DNA of 64,000 nt from Pseudomonas fildesensis (GTDB taxonomy: Bacteria; Pseudomonadota; Gammaproteobacteria; Pseudomonadales; Pseudomonadaceae): positions 434,001 to 498,000 of the forward strand of contig NZ_LFMW01000012.1 in NCBI RefSeq assembly GCF_001050345.1, read 5' to 3'. Shown here piece by piece: positions 35,148 to 44,359 of this stretch. The first letter of the stretch is position 1. Each line of letters begins with the position of its first letter. A program made the position numbers and the translations under genes. Below the pieces are notes generated by a model, which ran no database searches, was not told where the DNA came from, and saw nothing but the letters and a program-made list of their open reading frames with translations.

Positions 35148-35699
35148 TTACTTGATAGTGATGCCTAGGGTGTTAGCCACTCGGTTCCCCACCCCGGCAC
35201 TCTGGTTCACCTGAATCACTCCTCGGCTGCCTGTGAAGGCCTGGTCGCTGGTCACGACCTGGCGGCTGCCAGTGGTGGAGGTGAGCCCTGAGTCGGTTGC
35301 CAGCGTCGTCGTGTTCTGTTGCAACAGGACGCTGTCGTCGATGCTTAGCGGGCCAGGATTGACGCTGATCCGCACGGCATTGATTGATTGGTTATTGGCC
35401 CCGGCTGTCTGGTTGATGCCCAGCATCCCGTTGCCGTTGGTAAAAGAGGTTCCCTCGATCGCGGCCTTGGCGTTCAGGGATGGATCGACCTTGCCGTTCA
35501 TGTTCTGGATATTGACGGTGGTGGCTTGCCCGCCAAGCGCGATGGCCCGGTTGTTGGCCGTTTGCTGCTGATTGCCAGCCGACTGGTTGATCGAAAAGTT
35601 GCCGCTGTAGTCTTTGCCGCTGTTGTTGATCACAGCGGTGTCATCCGCCCATGCAGTGGCGCTGCCCAGCAGGGCGAGGATCAGCAGAGTGCGATTCAT
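35148..35699 (-). CDS. fapB: FapB, amyloid nucleator/minor subunit
   Basis: A 183-residue secreted protein with signal peptide ending ATAWA. Three short repeats, FSINQSAGNQQQTANN, LGINQTAGANNQSIN and IQVNQSAGVGNRVAN, share the asparagine/glutamine pattern of FapC, as known for FapB, which is thought to nucleate fibrils. The ATG at 35699 overlaps the fapA stop (TGATG), so the two are translationally coupled; a GTG one codon earlier is also possible. Confidence 0.9.
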   Translation of the reverse strand: MNRTLLILALLGSATAWADDTAVINNSGKDYSGNFSINQSAGNQQQTANNRAIALGGQATTVNIQNMNGKVDPSLNAKAAIEGTSFTNGNGMLGINQTAGANNQSINAVRISVNPGPLSIDDSVLLQQNTTTLATDSGLTSTTGSRQVVTSDQAFTGSRGVIQVNQSAGVGNRVANTLGITIK

Positions 35700-36148
35700 C
35701 ACTTGCCCCCCATCATGCTGCCGATGTTGTTAAGGGGCGCCATGCCGCGCTGGATCGAGTCGCCGATCTGACCACCCACATTGCTGCCCGCACCGCGGCC
35801 GGCCGCTGCACCGGCCCCCAGTGTCGACATGCTGTTTTGTGTGGAGGTAAGGCCAGACAAGCCGCTAGTGGCCTGTATCGACCGTGCGATGCTTGAACCA
35901 CTGCTGATGCCGCCAAAATCAACATCACTGAGTTCACCGGAGGTGGCACTCATGATTTCTCGGCTGGGATTGGCGTTGGCAGTGGTGGGGTAGGGGTCAG
36001 GTAAGGACACTCGACCGTACATGTGGCCTTGCACTTCACGACCGGTCACGATAACGCCGTCACCTGCAAAGCTCGGAGTACTGATGCCGGCGCTGAGTAC
36101 ACAGCTGATCAGCAGTACGTTCATCGAACCTTGAGTGAGTGTGATCAC
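35699..36148 (-). CDS. fapA: FapA, amyloid operon chaperone-like protein
   Basis: A 149-residue secreted protein and first gene of fapABCDEF. Its N-terminus (SMNVLLISCVLSAGISTPSFA) acts as a signal peptide although it lacks the usual lysines. The mature part is serine/glycine-rich and ends AGSNVGGQIGDSIQRG...MMGGK. In other pseudomonads FapA influences FapB/FapC composition of the fibres. The GTG at 36148 has AAGGAA at good distance; an ATG at 36124 is an alternative start. The sigma-54 promoter at 36201-36216 lies upstream. Confidence 0.87.
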   Translation of the reverse strand: MITLTQGSMNVLLISCVLSAGISTPSFAGDGVIVTGREVQGHMYGRVSLPDPYPTTANANPSREIMSATSGELSDVDFGGISSGSSIARSIQATSGLSGLTSTQNSMSTLGAGAAAGRGAGSNVGGQIGDSIQRGMAPLNNIGSMMGGK

Positions 36149-36200
36149 GGCGGCATTCCTTATTCATCGCGCTGACCCTAAACAGCGCTGTAAGGGAGAG

Positions 36201-36216
36201 AGCAGAAGGCGTGCCG
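36201..36216 (-). promoter_or_regulatory. Sigma-54 (-24/-12) promoter of the fap operon
   Basis: On the minus strand CGGCACGCCTTCTGCT matches TGGCACGNNNNTTGCW, with GG and GC 12 bases apart as required. It would start transcription near 36190, about 40 bases before fapA. Confidence 0.8.
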
Positions 36217-36289
36217 CTTTTTATTTAGTTTGGTTAATCAATGAGATAGGTAAATGGCAGGGCGCAGTGATGGCATCGCTGTTTCAGCG

Positions 36290-36368
36290 CTGATACAGGT
36301 CGGGGCAGACGAGCTCTTCTGCTCGGCAGATCCCGCCCGGCGGTCAGGCTTCCGGGAGGCTGTATCAG
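36290..36368. promoter_or_regulatory. Inverted repeat upstream of the fap promoter
   Basis: CTGATACAG (36290-36298) and CTGTATCAG (36360-36368) are exact reverse complements, 75 to 155 bases upstream of the -24/-12 promoter, where enhancer-binding proteins usually bind. Their role is inference. The rest of this 340-base gap holds no gene. Confidence 0.35.
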
Positions 36369-36489
36369 TGATGTAACACCGTGTATGACAAACACGTGAA
36401 TCCGCGCCGAATGGGCGATTCAGGGGAGGCGAGTGTTTCAAAAGTGGACACTGCAGGCGCAAGTGCGCCCGTCGTGGCGCGCAGGAGGC

Positions 36490-37485
36490 TCAGCCCTTGG
36501 GCGTTTTACGCGGTATGGAATTGAGTACGGGGTTGCCATCCTTGTTCTGGGTCAGGTAGACCGGCAAAACCTTGGGCAGGGAAGGGATGAGGTTCGTGAC
36601 CTCATTGAGGTTGTAGATGCCGCCGATGCGTATCGCCCCGGTGCTGGCATCGGCGAGCATCACCGGTTTGCTCAGGTAGCGGTTGATCAGCGGCAAGGCA
36701 TCGGCCAGCGCGAGGTTGTCGAGGACGAGCTTGCCCTGGCGCCACGCCAGCGCGGTGTCGTTAGGGGCGATCGAACTGATCTGAGGGGTGGCATCGCCCT
36801 GTCGGTAGCTGGCCTGCATCCCTGGCGTCAACGGCGCACTGCCGTGCACCTTGTCGATGGAAATCTGCACCGAGCCTTCGATCAGCATCACACGGACCTG
36901 GTCGTCATACTTCCAGACGTTGAACTGGGTACCCGTGACGCGCACCTGGCCGTCGCCAGCGCGCACGATAAACGGGTGGGCACTGTCATGGCTGACGTTG
37001 AAAAACGCCTCGCCCTTGTTCAGCGTGACCCGGCGCTGGTCCTTGTAGTTGCTGTAGACCAGCTCGGTGCCCAGGTTCAGTTCCACTTGGCTGCCATCGC
37101 CCAACGTGACCTGGCGCAACCCATTGGTAGCTTCGAAGCGTTCGTAGGAACTCGGCAACCAGCCCGCTTCCCAGCCGGTAAAGGCTGCCAGGGGCGCTGC
37201 AGCGAGGCAGATCGCTGCCGCCACCGCGTAGGTACGCAACCGGCTGCGCGGCTTGAACGGCACGACTACCCGCGTGGGTTCAGGGCGAGGCAAGTGGTCG
37301 GCGACGTCCCAAATTTCGAGCATGGCCGCGTATTCAAAGGCGTGCAGCGGATGAGCGTCGTGCCACTGCTCAAAAGCCTGACGCTCGACGCCCGTGCAAT
37401 CGCTTGCGTGCAGGCGCATGCACCAATGCGCGGCGGCGTCGGTGATGGCGTCATATTCGGCTTCCAAAAGGGTTTTTTCGCTCAT
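36490..37485 (-). CDS. FecR-family anti-sigma factor/sensor, no adjacent sigma gene
   Basis: A 331-residue protein with the DUF4880 N-terminal cytoplasmic region (DAAAHWCMRLHASDCTGVERQAFEQW), one transmembrane segment (about 84-103) and the periplasmic FecR domain (GLRQVTLGDGSQVELNLGTEL, GEAFFNVSHDSAHPFIV). Such proteins relay a signal from a TonB receptor to an ECF sigma factor, normally encoded immediately upstream. Here the upstream gene is the large toxin-like protein, and no fecI-like gene lies in the window. AGGATGAG precedes the ATG. Confidence 0.9.
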   Translation of the reverse strand: MSEKTLLEAEYDAITDAAAHWCMRLHASDCTGVERQAFEQWHDAHPLHAFEYAAMLEIWDVADHLPRPEPTRVVVPFKPRSRLRTYAVAAAICLAAAPLAAFTGWEAGWLPSSYERFEATNGLRQVTLGDGSQVELNLGTELVYSNYKDQRRVTLNKGEAFFNVSHDSAHPFIVRAGDGQVRVTGTQFNVWKYDDQVRVMLIEGSVQISIDKVHGSAPLTPGMQASYRQGDATPQISSIAPNDTALAWRQGKLVLDNLALADALPLINRYLSKPVMLADASTGAIRIGGIYNLNEVTNLIPSLPKVLPVYLTQNKDGNPVLNSIPRKTPKG

Positions 37486-37601
37486 TGACTCATCCTGATT
37501 TCCCGCATTCTAACCTTCACACTGGGACGGCGAAAACCGCCATCATGGCAATTGCCCATCAATGAGAATGAATCTCTCTAAAATGCCCCGGCGGCGGCCT
37601 C

Positions 37602-40600
37602 TCAGGCTCCCGCATCCAGCTCCCGGCCCAGATGGCTGATGAGGTAGGTGACGGAGTCGGCATTCGCCAGGATGGTGTCGATACGTTTGTCGACGTTGCT
37701 CATGAAGATTACTCGGGCATCATCCAGGCTCCGGGCACCGGTGGTGTTCAGGACTTTATGCTTGAGCACCGAGCCAGAAGTACCCTCCTCACCGCTACTG
37801 CCGAAGTCTTTCCACTGTTGGGAAAACTCGTCCCAAGTCTTGAACAGCATCGTGGCGGGCGTCAGCGTAGACAGCGCGGTCTCGCGCACGTGGGTCAGGT
37901 CGGTCTTCATCAGTTCGGCCCCGGTGATATTCACATTGATCAGGTCCGCGAACGGCCGCATGGTTTCCAGGTACGCCAGGTCTTCGGTCAAGGATTTGAG
38001 GTGGGTGATCTCGTGTATCAACACAGTGGCCCGTGCATGAGCCGAGATATCGAACGGCGTGGTCAGGCGGTTCTGATAGACGTCCATGGCCGGGTCGAAG
38101 AAGCGGTCCAGCAGGTAGATCTTCTGTTGCGCATCAGCAGGTATCACGAAGGCGTAATTTTCCTGCGGGCTGGAGCGGTGGGTACCGGTGACAAAACGTT
38201 TTGAATCGGGACCGATCAGGGTGTGGTTGACCAGCTCATTGAGGACTTCGTCGATGCGCTGCTCAATTCTTTTCACTTGGTTGGGGTTCAGGGTGACGAC
38301 GCCGAACAACTCGCCCAAAAAGCGCCCGAGTCGGCTGAAGGGATCAAGCAGGTCCGCGAAGTGCAGGAGGTTGCGCTTGCAGGTGACCGTGTAATACGTC
38401 GCGACGTTAAGCGCTTCATCGATACACTGCGCTTTCCAGCTGGACAGGGCGGCAATTTCCCTCATGCCCACCGCCTCTATATTGATGGCCTGACGTTCAG
38501 ATACCTGGGTTTGAACTCTTCCTGCATAGCGACTCAAGGTTTTACCGTAGCGCGGTTGATGCCCGTCGAGGTCCAGTACCCAATCGCCCTGCGCGTTGCG
38601 CTTTACATATGGGCCGTGCTGCTCACCGCTGCTCACGCGCCATTGCTCACCCGCGCTTTTCACCGGGTACACCTTGCCTGCCACCGGTACAAAATTACGG
38701 TTGGAGGCGTCATCCCTGTACACCTGGGTCTTGGGGCTTTGTTTGAGGTCGGTCAGGGCCACATCGTGGTGTTCGAACGTTTGCAGGTGGGTGCGATCCG
38801 GTGCTGTCAGGTCCAGGGTTGCCAGCGCGGGAGCGGGGGGTAAAGGGGCTTCGAGCCATTGCTTGAGTGTGGGCTGTTCTTTGGGGGCGGGGGGTTGCGG
38901 CAGGAGCCTGTCCAGTTCCGTGCGCAAGGAGGCCAACTCGGCCACGCCACCGACGAAGGTCCTGAGTGCGTGTTGCCAGCGGTGTTGCTGTAGGTCTTCA
39001 GCGGAAGTCTTGAACAGTTTATAGCTGCGCCACACCACCAGCGGGTAGCTGAGTTTACCCGCCATGAACTGCAAACCGTTGGCGATACCCCGCGTCAGTA
39101 GGCCAGCGCCCGCGTCCCATTGGGTTTTGCTGCCCTGGGTGAACTGGCACGCCAGCATTCGTTTCAGCATCCCGGTATTGTCCACAAACAGGCGGTTCAG
39201 CAGGTTGCCGACGATGGCTGACGCGCCGAGACGGATCTCCGATGTTTCAGGGCGCCAGCGTTGCTGTAGCAAATTGCGGTAAGTCGCTTGATGCGGTGCT
39301 TCCAATTGCCCGACGACCCATTCCTGCAGCGCGCCCGGCGTCGTGAATTCATTGAGCAGCGCAGCTTCACTCGAGTATTCCTTCAATACGTGTTTGGGGC
39401 TGTAGGGTGCATACAGGATTGAGGGGCCGGAAGCACCCGCCTGCGGGCCGATCAGGTAGCAGCCCAGAGCCTTGGCCAGGGCTGCGCCGGGGGTAGCGAT
39501 CAGTTCAAGGGGGCGAATGATCGCCGTGACGCCGCTGACAGCGGCCCGGGCCAGCGCATCCGGCATATCAAACACTTGCTGGATAAAGCTCCAGGCCGAG
39601 GCGGACAGGCGCTCATCCAGCTTCTGTTCATGGGCGTGTTGCAGCACTTGCCAGCGCAACTGTCGGCAGAATAATCGGCGGCGTTCGTGGGCGTCGTCGG
39701 TTTGGCTTTCGAGGTGGGTGCTCAGCAGGGGCTGGTAGAGGCTGTTCAAGTCGAGCTGTCGCACCATTTGCACCACGGCATTGCCGTCCATCGCCGTTGG
39801 CAACGGCGTGGCGGTACGCGACCGTGGCCGGATCTCATCAGCGCTTAACTCAGGCAGGTGCCGGAGGGCGAAGTCCGTCAGGGTCTGGATGTGGCCCTCC
39901 AACTCGAAACGCACGGGAATCAGTACGTTGTCCGGGTTGATCACCTGCCCGGGAAATCGCGCGTTAAGCAGGGTCGACAAGGTGGTCACGGCCTGTTCGC
40001 GCAAGGGTGTGATGCTGTGGAGGTAGTCACGTTCGTCCGGCGCGCTGATACGGTACTGCTCGATAAGTTCGGCGTGCTGAATTTGCTCAGATGGCCGCGC
40101 CATGCCCAGCCAAGCCGGTAATGCCTGCTGGTGGATCAACGTGCGTGCCAGGGCAATGGCCCTGGGCAGGTTGGACGGTGGCGCCCGCCGGATCAAGGCG
40201 TCCATACAGTCCTGAAAGCGTTGCGCGTTGAGTCTCATCGAGAGCACATGGTCAATCTCGTCGCGCAGGAAGTGACTGTAGGTGTGTTGGCGGTTGTTAA
40301 TCAGGTGGTCGTCGATACGTCGCAGCGGGCCGAGCTGGCAGGGCTGGTGCGGGATTCGTTTCGAGACCGGCAGGTTTTCCATCAACGGCAAACGCGCCAG
40401 GGGATCCTGCAAACGCTGCTCCAATGCGTCGCGCATGATTTTAATCGACGCAAACGCCTCATAGCCGCAACGCGGCGTCCACAGCAGTGCCGCACCGGAA
40501 TGAGCAGGGTCCATGCCGCCGCGCTCGGTCAGCACAAAACAATTGGCCAGGGCTTGAGGCTCGGTTGCTACGCCGACTTTCAGGGTCATGCCATAGGCAT

Positions 40601-42776
40601 CCGGGATAAACCCGTTCAGGCCATGGCGGGTCTGCCTGCTCAAGCTGTTGGCGTTGAGAACACTGTCCAGCAGCGCGTGGTTGCCGGGTGACAAACTCTT
40701 GTACAGCCGCCCCAATTCGGCTTCGCCGCTCAGCCCCTGCAATAAGCCCTGGCTCAGGTGGGGCTGGTTATTGTCCACCAGCAATTGCGGCAGCGTGCGC
40801 AGGTCGTGTTGTGCAAAGGTGGTCATCACCTGCTCGATGACGGCATTGAAGCTGTCTATCGTCAGGTTGTGCAGTTTGTGCGCAACGCCTGTTTCGCGTT
40901 TGTCGTAAAACCAGGTCAGGGGCGAGTTGGTCAGCGCATCGGTTTGCCGCGCCAGGCGCGCAATAAAGTGCTCGACCATGCTCGATGACATGCCGGGCCC
41001 GCGCTCTTCGCGCTCCTGGGCCGCCGTCGGGTAGGTATTGATGAAGACATCGCGGGCCTTCAGGTCCAGATGCCTTTTGGTCAGTTCCACCTCCAATGCA
41101 TGGGCGGCCAGGTCGCGAAAGGTCGGGTGTTTGCTGCGCTCCAGGGCCATCGCCGTGTCAACCGCGCTCAGCCGCTGCAGGTGTCGTTTGGCCTTTTCTG
41201 CGCGGACGGTGGTGGGGCGCCCATTGCCACTGATGACGGGATGCACGGTCCAGCGTCCTTGGGCCTCGTGCTCAAGCAAACGGCTGTCGAGCATGGTGCG
41301 TATATCCAGGGCACTGTCGAGCAAGGCGGCCAGGTCGATGCTGCCCCCGCTGCGCCGATACAGGCCCAGCGCATGTTCAAGGTTGTTGAATTGCTTGGCG
41401 ATAATGTCCCCGAGCATGTCCTGGAAGACATGGCCGGCGATCGGCTGGCCACTGACCTGGATTTGATCCATGCCAATAAACACACTGCGCTCGTCCAGAG
41501 ACAGGAAATTGAGCAGTTCATCTTCATGCCCGGCGGTCTTGAGCATGGCCAGCAAGAGGTCGTTGAGGTCATTCAGGTCCTTGAGTACCTGCAAGCCACG
41601 GGATTGGGTGTAGAGGTACGCGTGGGAATTGCTGATCAGAAGGGTGCTCGCCAGCTCGACGTAGTGTTGATAAGGCGCGTGAATCTTGACCTTTTCGATC
41701 CTCAATTGGGCAGCGAAGGCGGTACGTGCGGCCTGGTCCGCCAGAAACATCGCGCGCAGTTGCAGGCTTTCGTCGGTCGACAGGATCAAATTCTGCTGCT
41801 TGAACAACAGGTCCGCGCGGAATTTTTCACTCATGACCTGGGCGAAAAACTTCAGGCGTGACTGGCCCGCCTGGAAGTCTTCGTTCCAGTAGGTCTGCAG
41901 CAGGCTGTTTAATAACTTTGAAAGAATGCCGCTGGTTTGCTCGACTACGCTGTCCCAGCGCTGCTGGTCCTGGGCCAGTTGAGCGGGAGTAAAAGCGCGG
42001 GTGTCATGGCCGATATTGAAGAATGTATGGGTTTGATCGATCGGCCAGGCTTGCTTGACGTAGAACTGCAACAGTACGTCGCGCAGCGGTTCGCAGGCGA
42101 GCAAGCGGCTGTCCTGTCCCTCGGACGCGCGGCTGAAAAAATTCACCCGCGTGTCGCGCTGGTTCAGGCGCGGAAAGTAGGGGCGGGCCATGATGCCGAG
42201 CAACGTATCGAGCATCCAGCTCAGGCTGGGGAATTTGAGCAGCTCGTCCAGCGTTGCCTCTACATTTCTCTGCTGGCCCGCGAGGATGGTTTTTTCCTGA
42301 TCCTCCATCACGGCGCCGGAGATAACGGCGGAGCTTACCGTCAGGAGCGCGTCAATCGGGATCGCATCACGCTCACCTATGGACAGAAATTGCAGCAACT
42401 CGACGCGCTGGCTCGTTTGCCTCAAGCGTGCGCTCACTTCGTCAAGCAGGGCTGCATGGCCGTCGAACACCTCCAGGCCACCATAGGGCGTGTAGAGCAC
42501 AGCTTTTGCGGCCTCTGGCGTCGGGCTCAGCATAAACGCGCCGGCGAGCGGGAGAGCGGGTTTGCCGATTAGGTTGATCAGCAGCCTTTCCGCCAGCATT
42601 GGATACCGATGCACCGCAGGGTCCCTGCGCGCAGTGTCAGTGGCGTAGTACCGCGTATGCAGCCATTCCAGGTCCTTGATCGTAAACCCCAGTGAAAGCT
42701 CCCGTGGTGTGGGGACCATGCGTTTGACGGGTTGCAGGAACTCATCGAAAAAGTACGGGGGGGTTACGTGCGCCAT
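37602..42776 (-). CDS. Large DUF6543-type (dermonecrotic toxin-like) protein with C-terminal zinc-protease motif
   Basis: A 1,724-residue protein resembling the Pseudomonas DUF6543 dermonecrotic-toxin-domain family. It has no signal peptide. Three related motifs recur: VLYTPYGGLEVF at 93-104, ALLWTPRCGYEAF near 765 and SILYAPYSPKHVL near 1120. A C-terminal domain has HEITH at 1588-1592 followed by TEDLAY, resembling the zinc ligands of aspzincin (M35) metalloproteases. The ATG at 42776 gives the family-like start MAHVTPPYFFDEFLQP. No dedicated secretion gene or immunity gene lies beside it; a role as a secreted toxin is inference. Confidence 0.8.
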   Translation of the reverse strand: MAHVTPPYFFDEFLQPVKRMVPTPRELSLGFTIKDLEWLHTRYYATDTARRDPAVHRYPMLAERLLINLIGKPALPLAGAFMLSPTPEAAKAVLYTPYGGLEVFDGHAALLDEVSARLRQTSQRVELLQFLSIGERDAIPIDALLTVSSAVISGAVMEDQEKTILAGQQRNVEATLDELLKFPSLSWMLDTLLGIMARPYFPRLNQRDTRVNFFSRASEGQDSRLLACEPLRDVLLQFYVKQAWPIDQTHTFFNIGHDTRAFTPAQLAQDQQRWDSVVEQTSGILSKLLNSLLQTYWNEDFQAGQSRLKFFAQVMSEKFRADLLFKQQNLILSTDESLQLRAMFLADQAARTAFAAQLRIEKVKIHAPYQHYVELASTLLISNSHAYLYTQSRGLQVLKDLNDLNDLLLAMLKTAGHEDELLNFLSLDERSVFIGMDQIQVSGQPIAGHVFQDMLGDIIAKQFNNLEHALGLYRRSGGSIDLAALLDSALDIRTMLDSRLLEHEAQGRWTVHPVISGNGRPTTVRAEKAKRHLQRLSAVDTAMALERSKHPTFRDLAAHALEVELTKRHLDLKARDVFINTYPTAAQEREERGPGMSSSMVEHFIARLARQTDALTNSPLTWFYDKRETGVAHKLHNLTIDSFNAVIEQVMTTFAQHDLRTLPQLLVDNNQPHLSQGLLQGLSGEAELGRLYKSLSPGNHALLDSVLNANSLSRQTRHGLNGFIPDAYGMTLKVGVATEPQALANCFVLTERGGMDPAHSGAALLWTPRCGYEAFASIKIMRDALEQRLQDPLARLPLMENLPVSKRIPHQPCQLGPLRRIDDHLINNRQHTYSHFLRDEIDHVLSMRLNAQRFQDCMDALIRRAPPSNLPRAIALARTLIHQQALPAWLGMARPSEQIQHAELIEQYRISAPDERDYLHSITPLREQAVTTLSTLLNARFPGQVINPDNVLIPVRFELEGHIQTLTDFALRHLPELSADEIRPRSRTATPLPTAMDGNAVVQMVRQLDLNSLYQPLLSTHLESQTDDAHERRRLFCRQLRWQVLQHAHEQKLDERLSASAWSFIQQVFDMPDALARAAVSGVTAIIRPLELIATPGAALAKALGCYLIGPQAGASGPSILYAPYSPKHVLKEYSSEAALLNEFTTPGALQEWVVGQLEAPHQATYRNLLQQRWRPETSEIRLGASAIVGNLLNRLFVDNTGMLKRMLACQFTQGSKTQWDAGAGLLTRGIANGLQFMAGKLSYPLVVWRSYKLFKTSAEDLQQHRWQHALRTFVGGVAELASLRTELDRLLPQPPAPKEQPTLKQWLEAPLPPAPALATLDLTAPDRTHLQTFEHHDVALTDLKQSPKTQVYRDDASNRNFVPVAGKVYPVKSAGEQWRVSSGEQHGPYVKRNAQGDWVLDLDGHQPRYGKTLSRYAGRVQTQVSERQAINIEAVGMREIAALSSWKAQCIDEALNVATYYTVTCKRNLLHFADLLDPFSRLGRFLGELFGVVTLNPNQVKRIEQRIDEVLNELVNHTLIGPDSKRFVTGTHRSSPQENYAFVIPADAQQKIYLLDRFFDPAMDVYQNRLTTPFDISAHARATVLIHEITHLKSLTEDLAYLETMRPFADLINVNITGAELMKTDLTHVRETALSTLTPATMLFKTWDEFSQQWKDFGSSGEEGTSGSVLKHKVLNTTGARSLDDARVIFMSNVDKRIDTILANADSVTYLISHLGRELDAGA

Positions 42777-42955
42777 GGTGTGCTCTCTATCAAAGGGGCT
42801 CTTGGGAGTCCCAAGGTAAGAGCCGTTCCGGCGCGACTTGCGGTAGATAACTGCGTCAGACCTCAAGCGCCCGTTGACAGCAGGCACGGCAGGCGTTGTT
42901 TAATCGACGGTCTGGATTCTTGTTGTCTCTCCCAATTATAAAGTCGGAGCTACAG

Positions 42956-43993
42956 ATGTCTGCCCAGTCCCCGATAGTTGACAGTGCTACAACGTTCATC
43001 GGTTTCAACGACCTGGTGGGGTTGCTGCGCGCGGTGTTTGTGAAACACGGTACCTCGCCGGAAGTAGCGGCGATCCTGGCGCACAATTGTGCAAGCGCCG
43101 AGCGCGATGGCGCCCATAGCCACGGTATTTTCCGGATGCCCGGTTACCTGAGCACGCTGGCGAGCGGTTGGGTCAATGGCAAGGCCATCCCGGTGGTCAC
43201 CGATGTCGCTTCCGGTTTCGTGCGTGTCGACGCCGGCAACGGTTTTGCCCAGCCCGCCCTTGCGGCGGCCCGAGCGCTGCTGGTCGAAAAAGCACGCAGC
43301 GCTGGTATCGCGTTGCTGGCGATTCACAACTCCCATCACTTTGCCGCGCTCTGGCCGGATGTCGAACCCTTCGCCGAAGAAGGCCTGGTGGCACTGAGCG
43401 TGGTCAACAGCATGACCTGCGTCGTGCCCCACGGTGCCGACCGGCCGCTGTTCGGTACCAACCCCATCGCCTTCGCCGCGCCGCGCGCCGACGGCTCGCC
43501 CATCGTCTTCGACCTGGCCACCAGCGCGATTGCCCACGGCGACGTGCAGATTGCCGCGCGCAAGGGCGAGCGCCTGCCGCCGGGCATGGGCGTCGACAGC
43601 CTCGGTCAGCCGACCCAGGACCCCAAGGCCGTGCTCGAAGGCGGCGCACTGTTACCGTTTGGCGGGCACAAGGGCTCGGCGTTGTCGATGATGGTCGAAC
43701 TGCTGGCAGCGGCGTTGACGGGCGGTAACTTCTCGTTTGAGTTCACTTGGGCCGACCACCCTGGCGCACGCACACCTTGGACCGGTCAGTTGCTGATCGT
43801 CATCGACCCGAGCAAAACCGCCGGGCAACACTTCGCCGAGCGCAGCCAGGAACTGGTGCGGCAGATGCATGCGGTGGGGTTACGGCGGTTGCCGGGGGAT
43901 CGACGTCATCGCACACGGGCGAAGTCGGAGCAACAAGGGATTGAGCTGGAGGCGCAGGACCTGGCGCGATTGCAGGCGTTGTTGGCGGAGTGA
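42956..43993 (+). CDS. dpkA: Ldh-family oxidoreductase (DpkA-like imine reductase)
   Basis: A 345-residue NAD(P)H-dependent enzyme of the malate/L-lactate dehydrogenase 2 family. GAHSHGIFRMPGYL, IHNSHHFAALW, GTNPIAFAAPR and FGGHKGSALSMMVELLA are family signatures. It is closest in appearance to DpkA, which reduces delta-1-piperideine/pyrroline-2-carboxylate in D-lysine and D-proline catabolism, but other 2-oxoacid substrates are possible. The ATG at 42956 after CGGAGC is preferred to a longer in-frame start at 42896. Confidence 0.85.
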   Translation: MSAQSPIVDSATTFIGFNDLVGLLRAVFVKHGTSPEVAAILAHNCASAERDGAHSHGIFRMPGYLSTLASGWVNGKAIPVVTDVASGFVRVDAGNGFAQPALAAARALLVEKARSAGIALLAIHNSHHFAALWPDVEPFAEEGLVALSVVNSMTCVVPHGADRPLFGTNPIAFAAPRADGSPIVFDLATSAIAHGDVQIAARKGERLPPGMGVDSLGQPTQDPKAVLEGGALLPFGGHKGSALSMMVELLAAALTGGNFSFEFTWADHPGARTPWTGQLLIVIDPSKTAGQHFAERSQELVRQMHAVGLRRLPGDRRHRTRAKSEQQGIELEAQDLARLQALLAE

Positions 43994-44029
43994 AAAAGGC
44001 GCTGCGCCACTGGCGCAGCCCCCGGCACA

Positions 44030-44359
44030 TCAGTTACGGCGGCCCAGCAACAAGCCAACCACCAGGCCGAAACCGGCGGAGATGGCGACGGTCTGCCATG
44101 GGTGACCACCGATGTAGGTTTCGGTGGCATCGACCACTGGCTTGCTGCGTTCGCGCACGTTGGACACCGAGTCCAGTGCTTGCTTGAGTTTGATCGCGAC
44201 CTGTTCGCGCAGGGTTTCACCTTCTTCGCCTACCAGGGCGGCGCTACTTTTCAGTAGTTTGTCCGATTCTTCGATCAGCGCCGTGAGTTCGCTGAAGGCT
44301 TGATCCTTGATTTGATCTTCGACGGCTTGGGCAGCTTGGGCGGCGGTTTTGCGGGCCAT
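44030..44359 (-). CDS. DUF883 (ElaB/YqjD-like) membrane-anchored protein
   Basis: A 109-residue protein of the ElaB/YqjD/DUF883 family: an amphipathic helical body (QAVEDQIKDQAFSELTALIEESDKLLKSS) and a C-terminal hydrophobic anchor with glycine zipper (GFGLVVGLLLGRRN). E. coli relatives anchor ribosomes to the inner membrane in stationary phase. It is convergent with the dpkA-like gene and divergent from the next small gene. Confidence 0.88.
   Translation of the reverse strand: MARKTAAQAAQAVEDQIKDQAFSELTALIEESDKLLKSSAALVGEEGETLREQVAIKLKQALDSVSNVRERSKPVVDATETYIGGHPWQTVAISAGFGLVVGLLLGRRN

Noticed and set aside
37486..37601. Remnant of an ECF sigma factor gene before fecR
   Set aside because: The 116 bases are too short and show no sigma-factor coding similarity in any frame; only a weak Fur-like sequence is visible.
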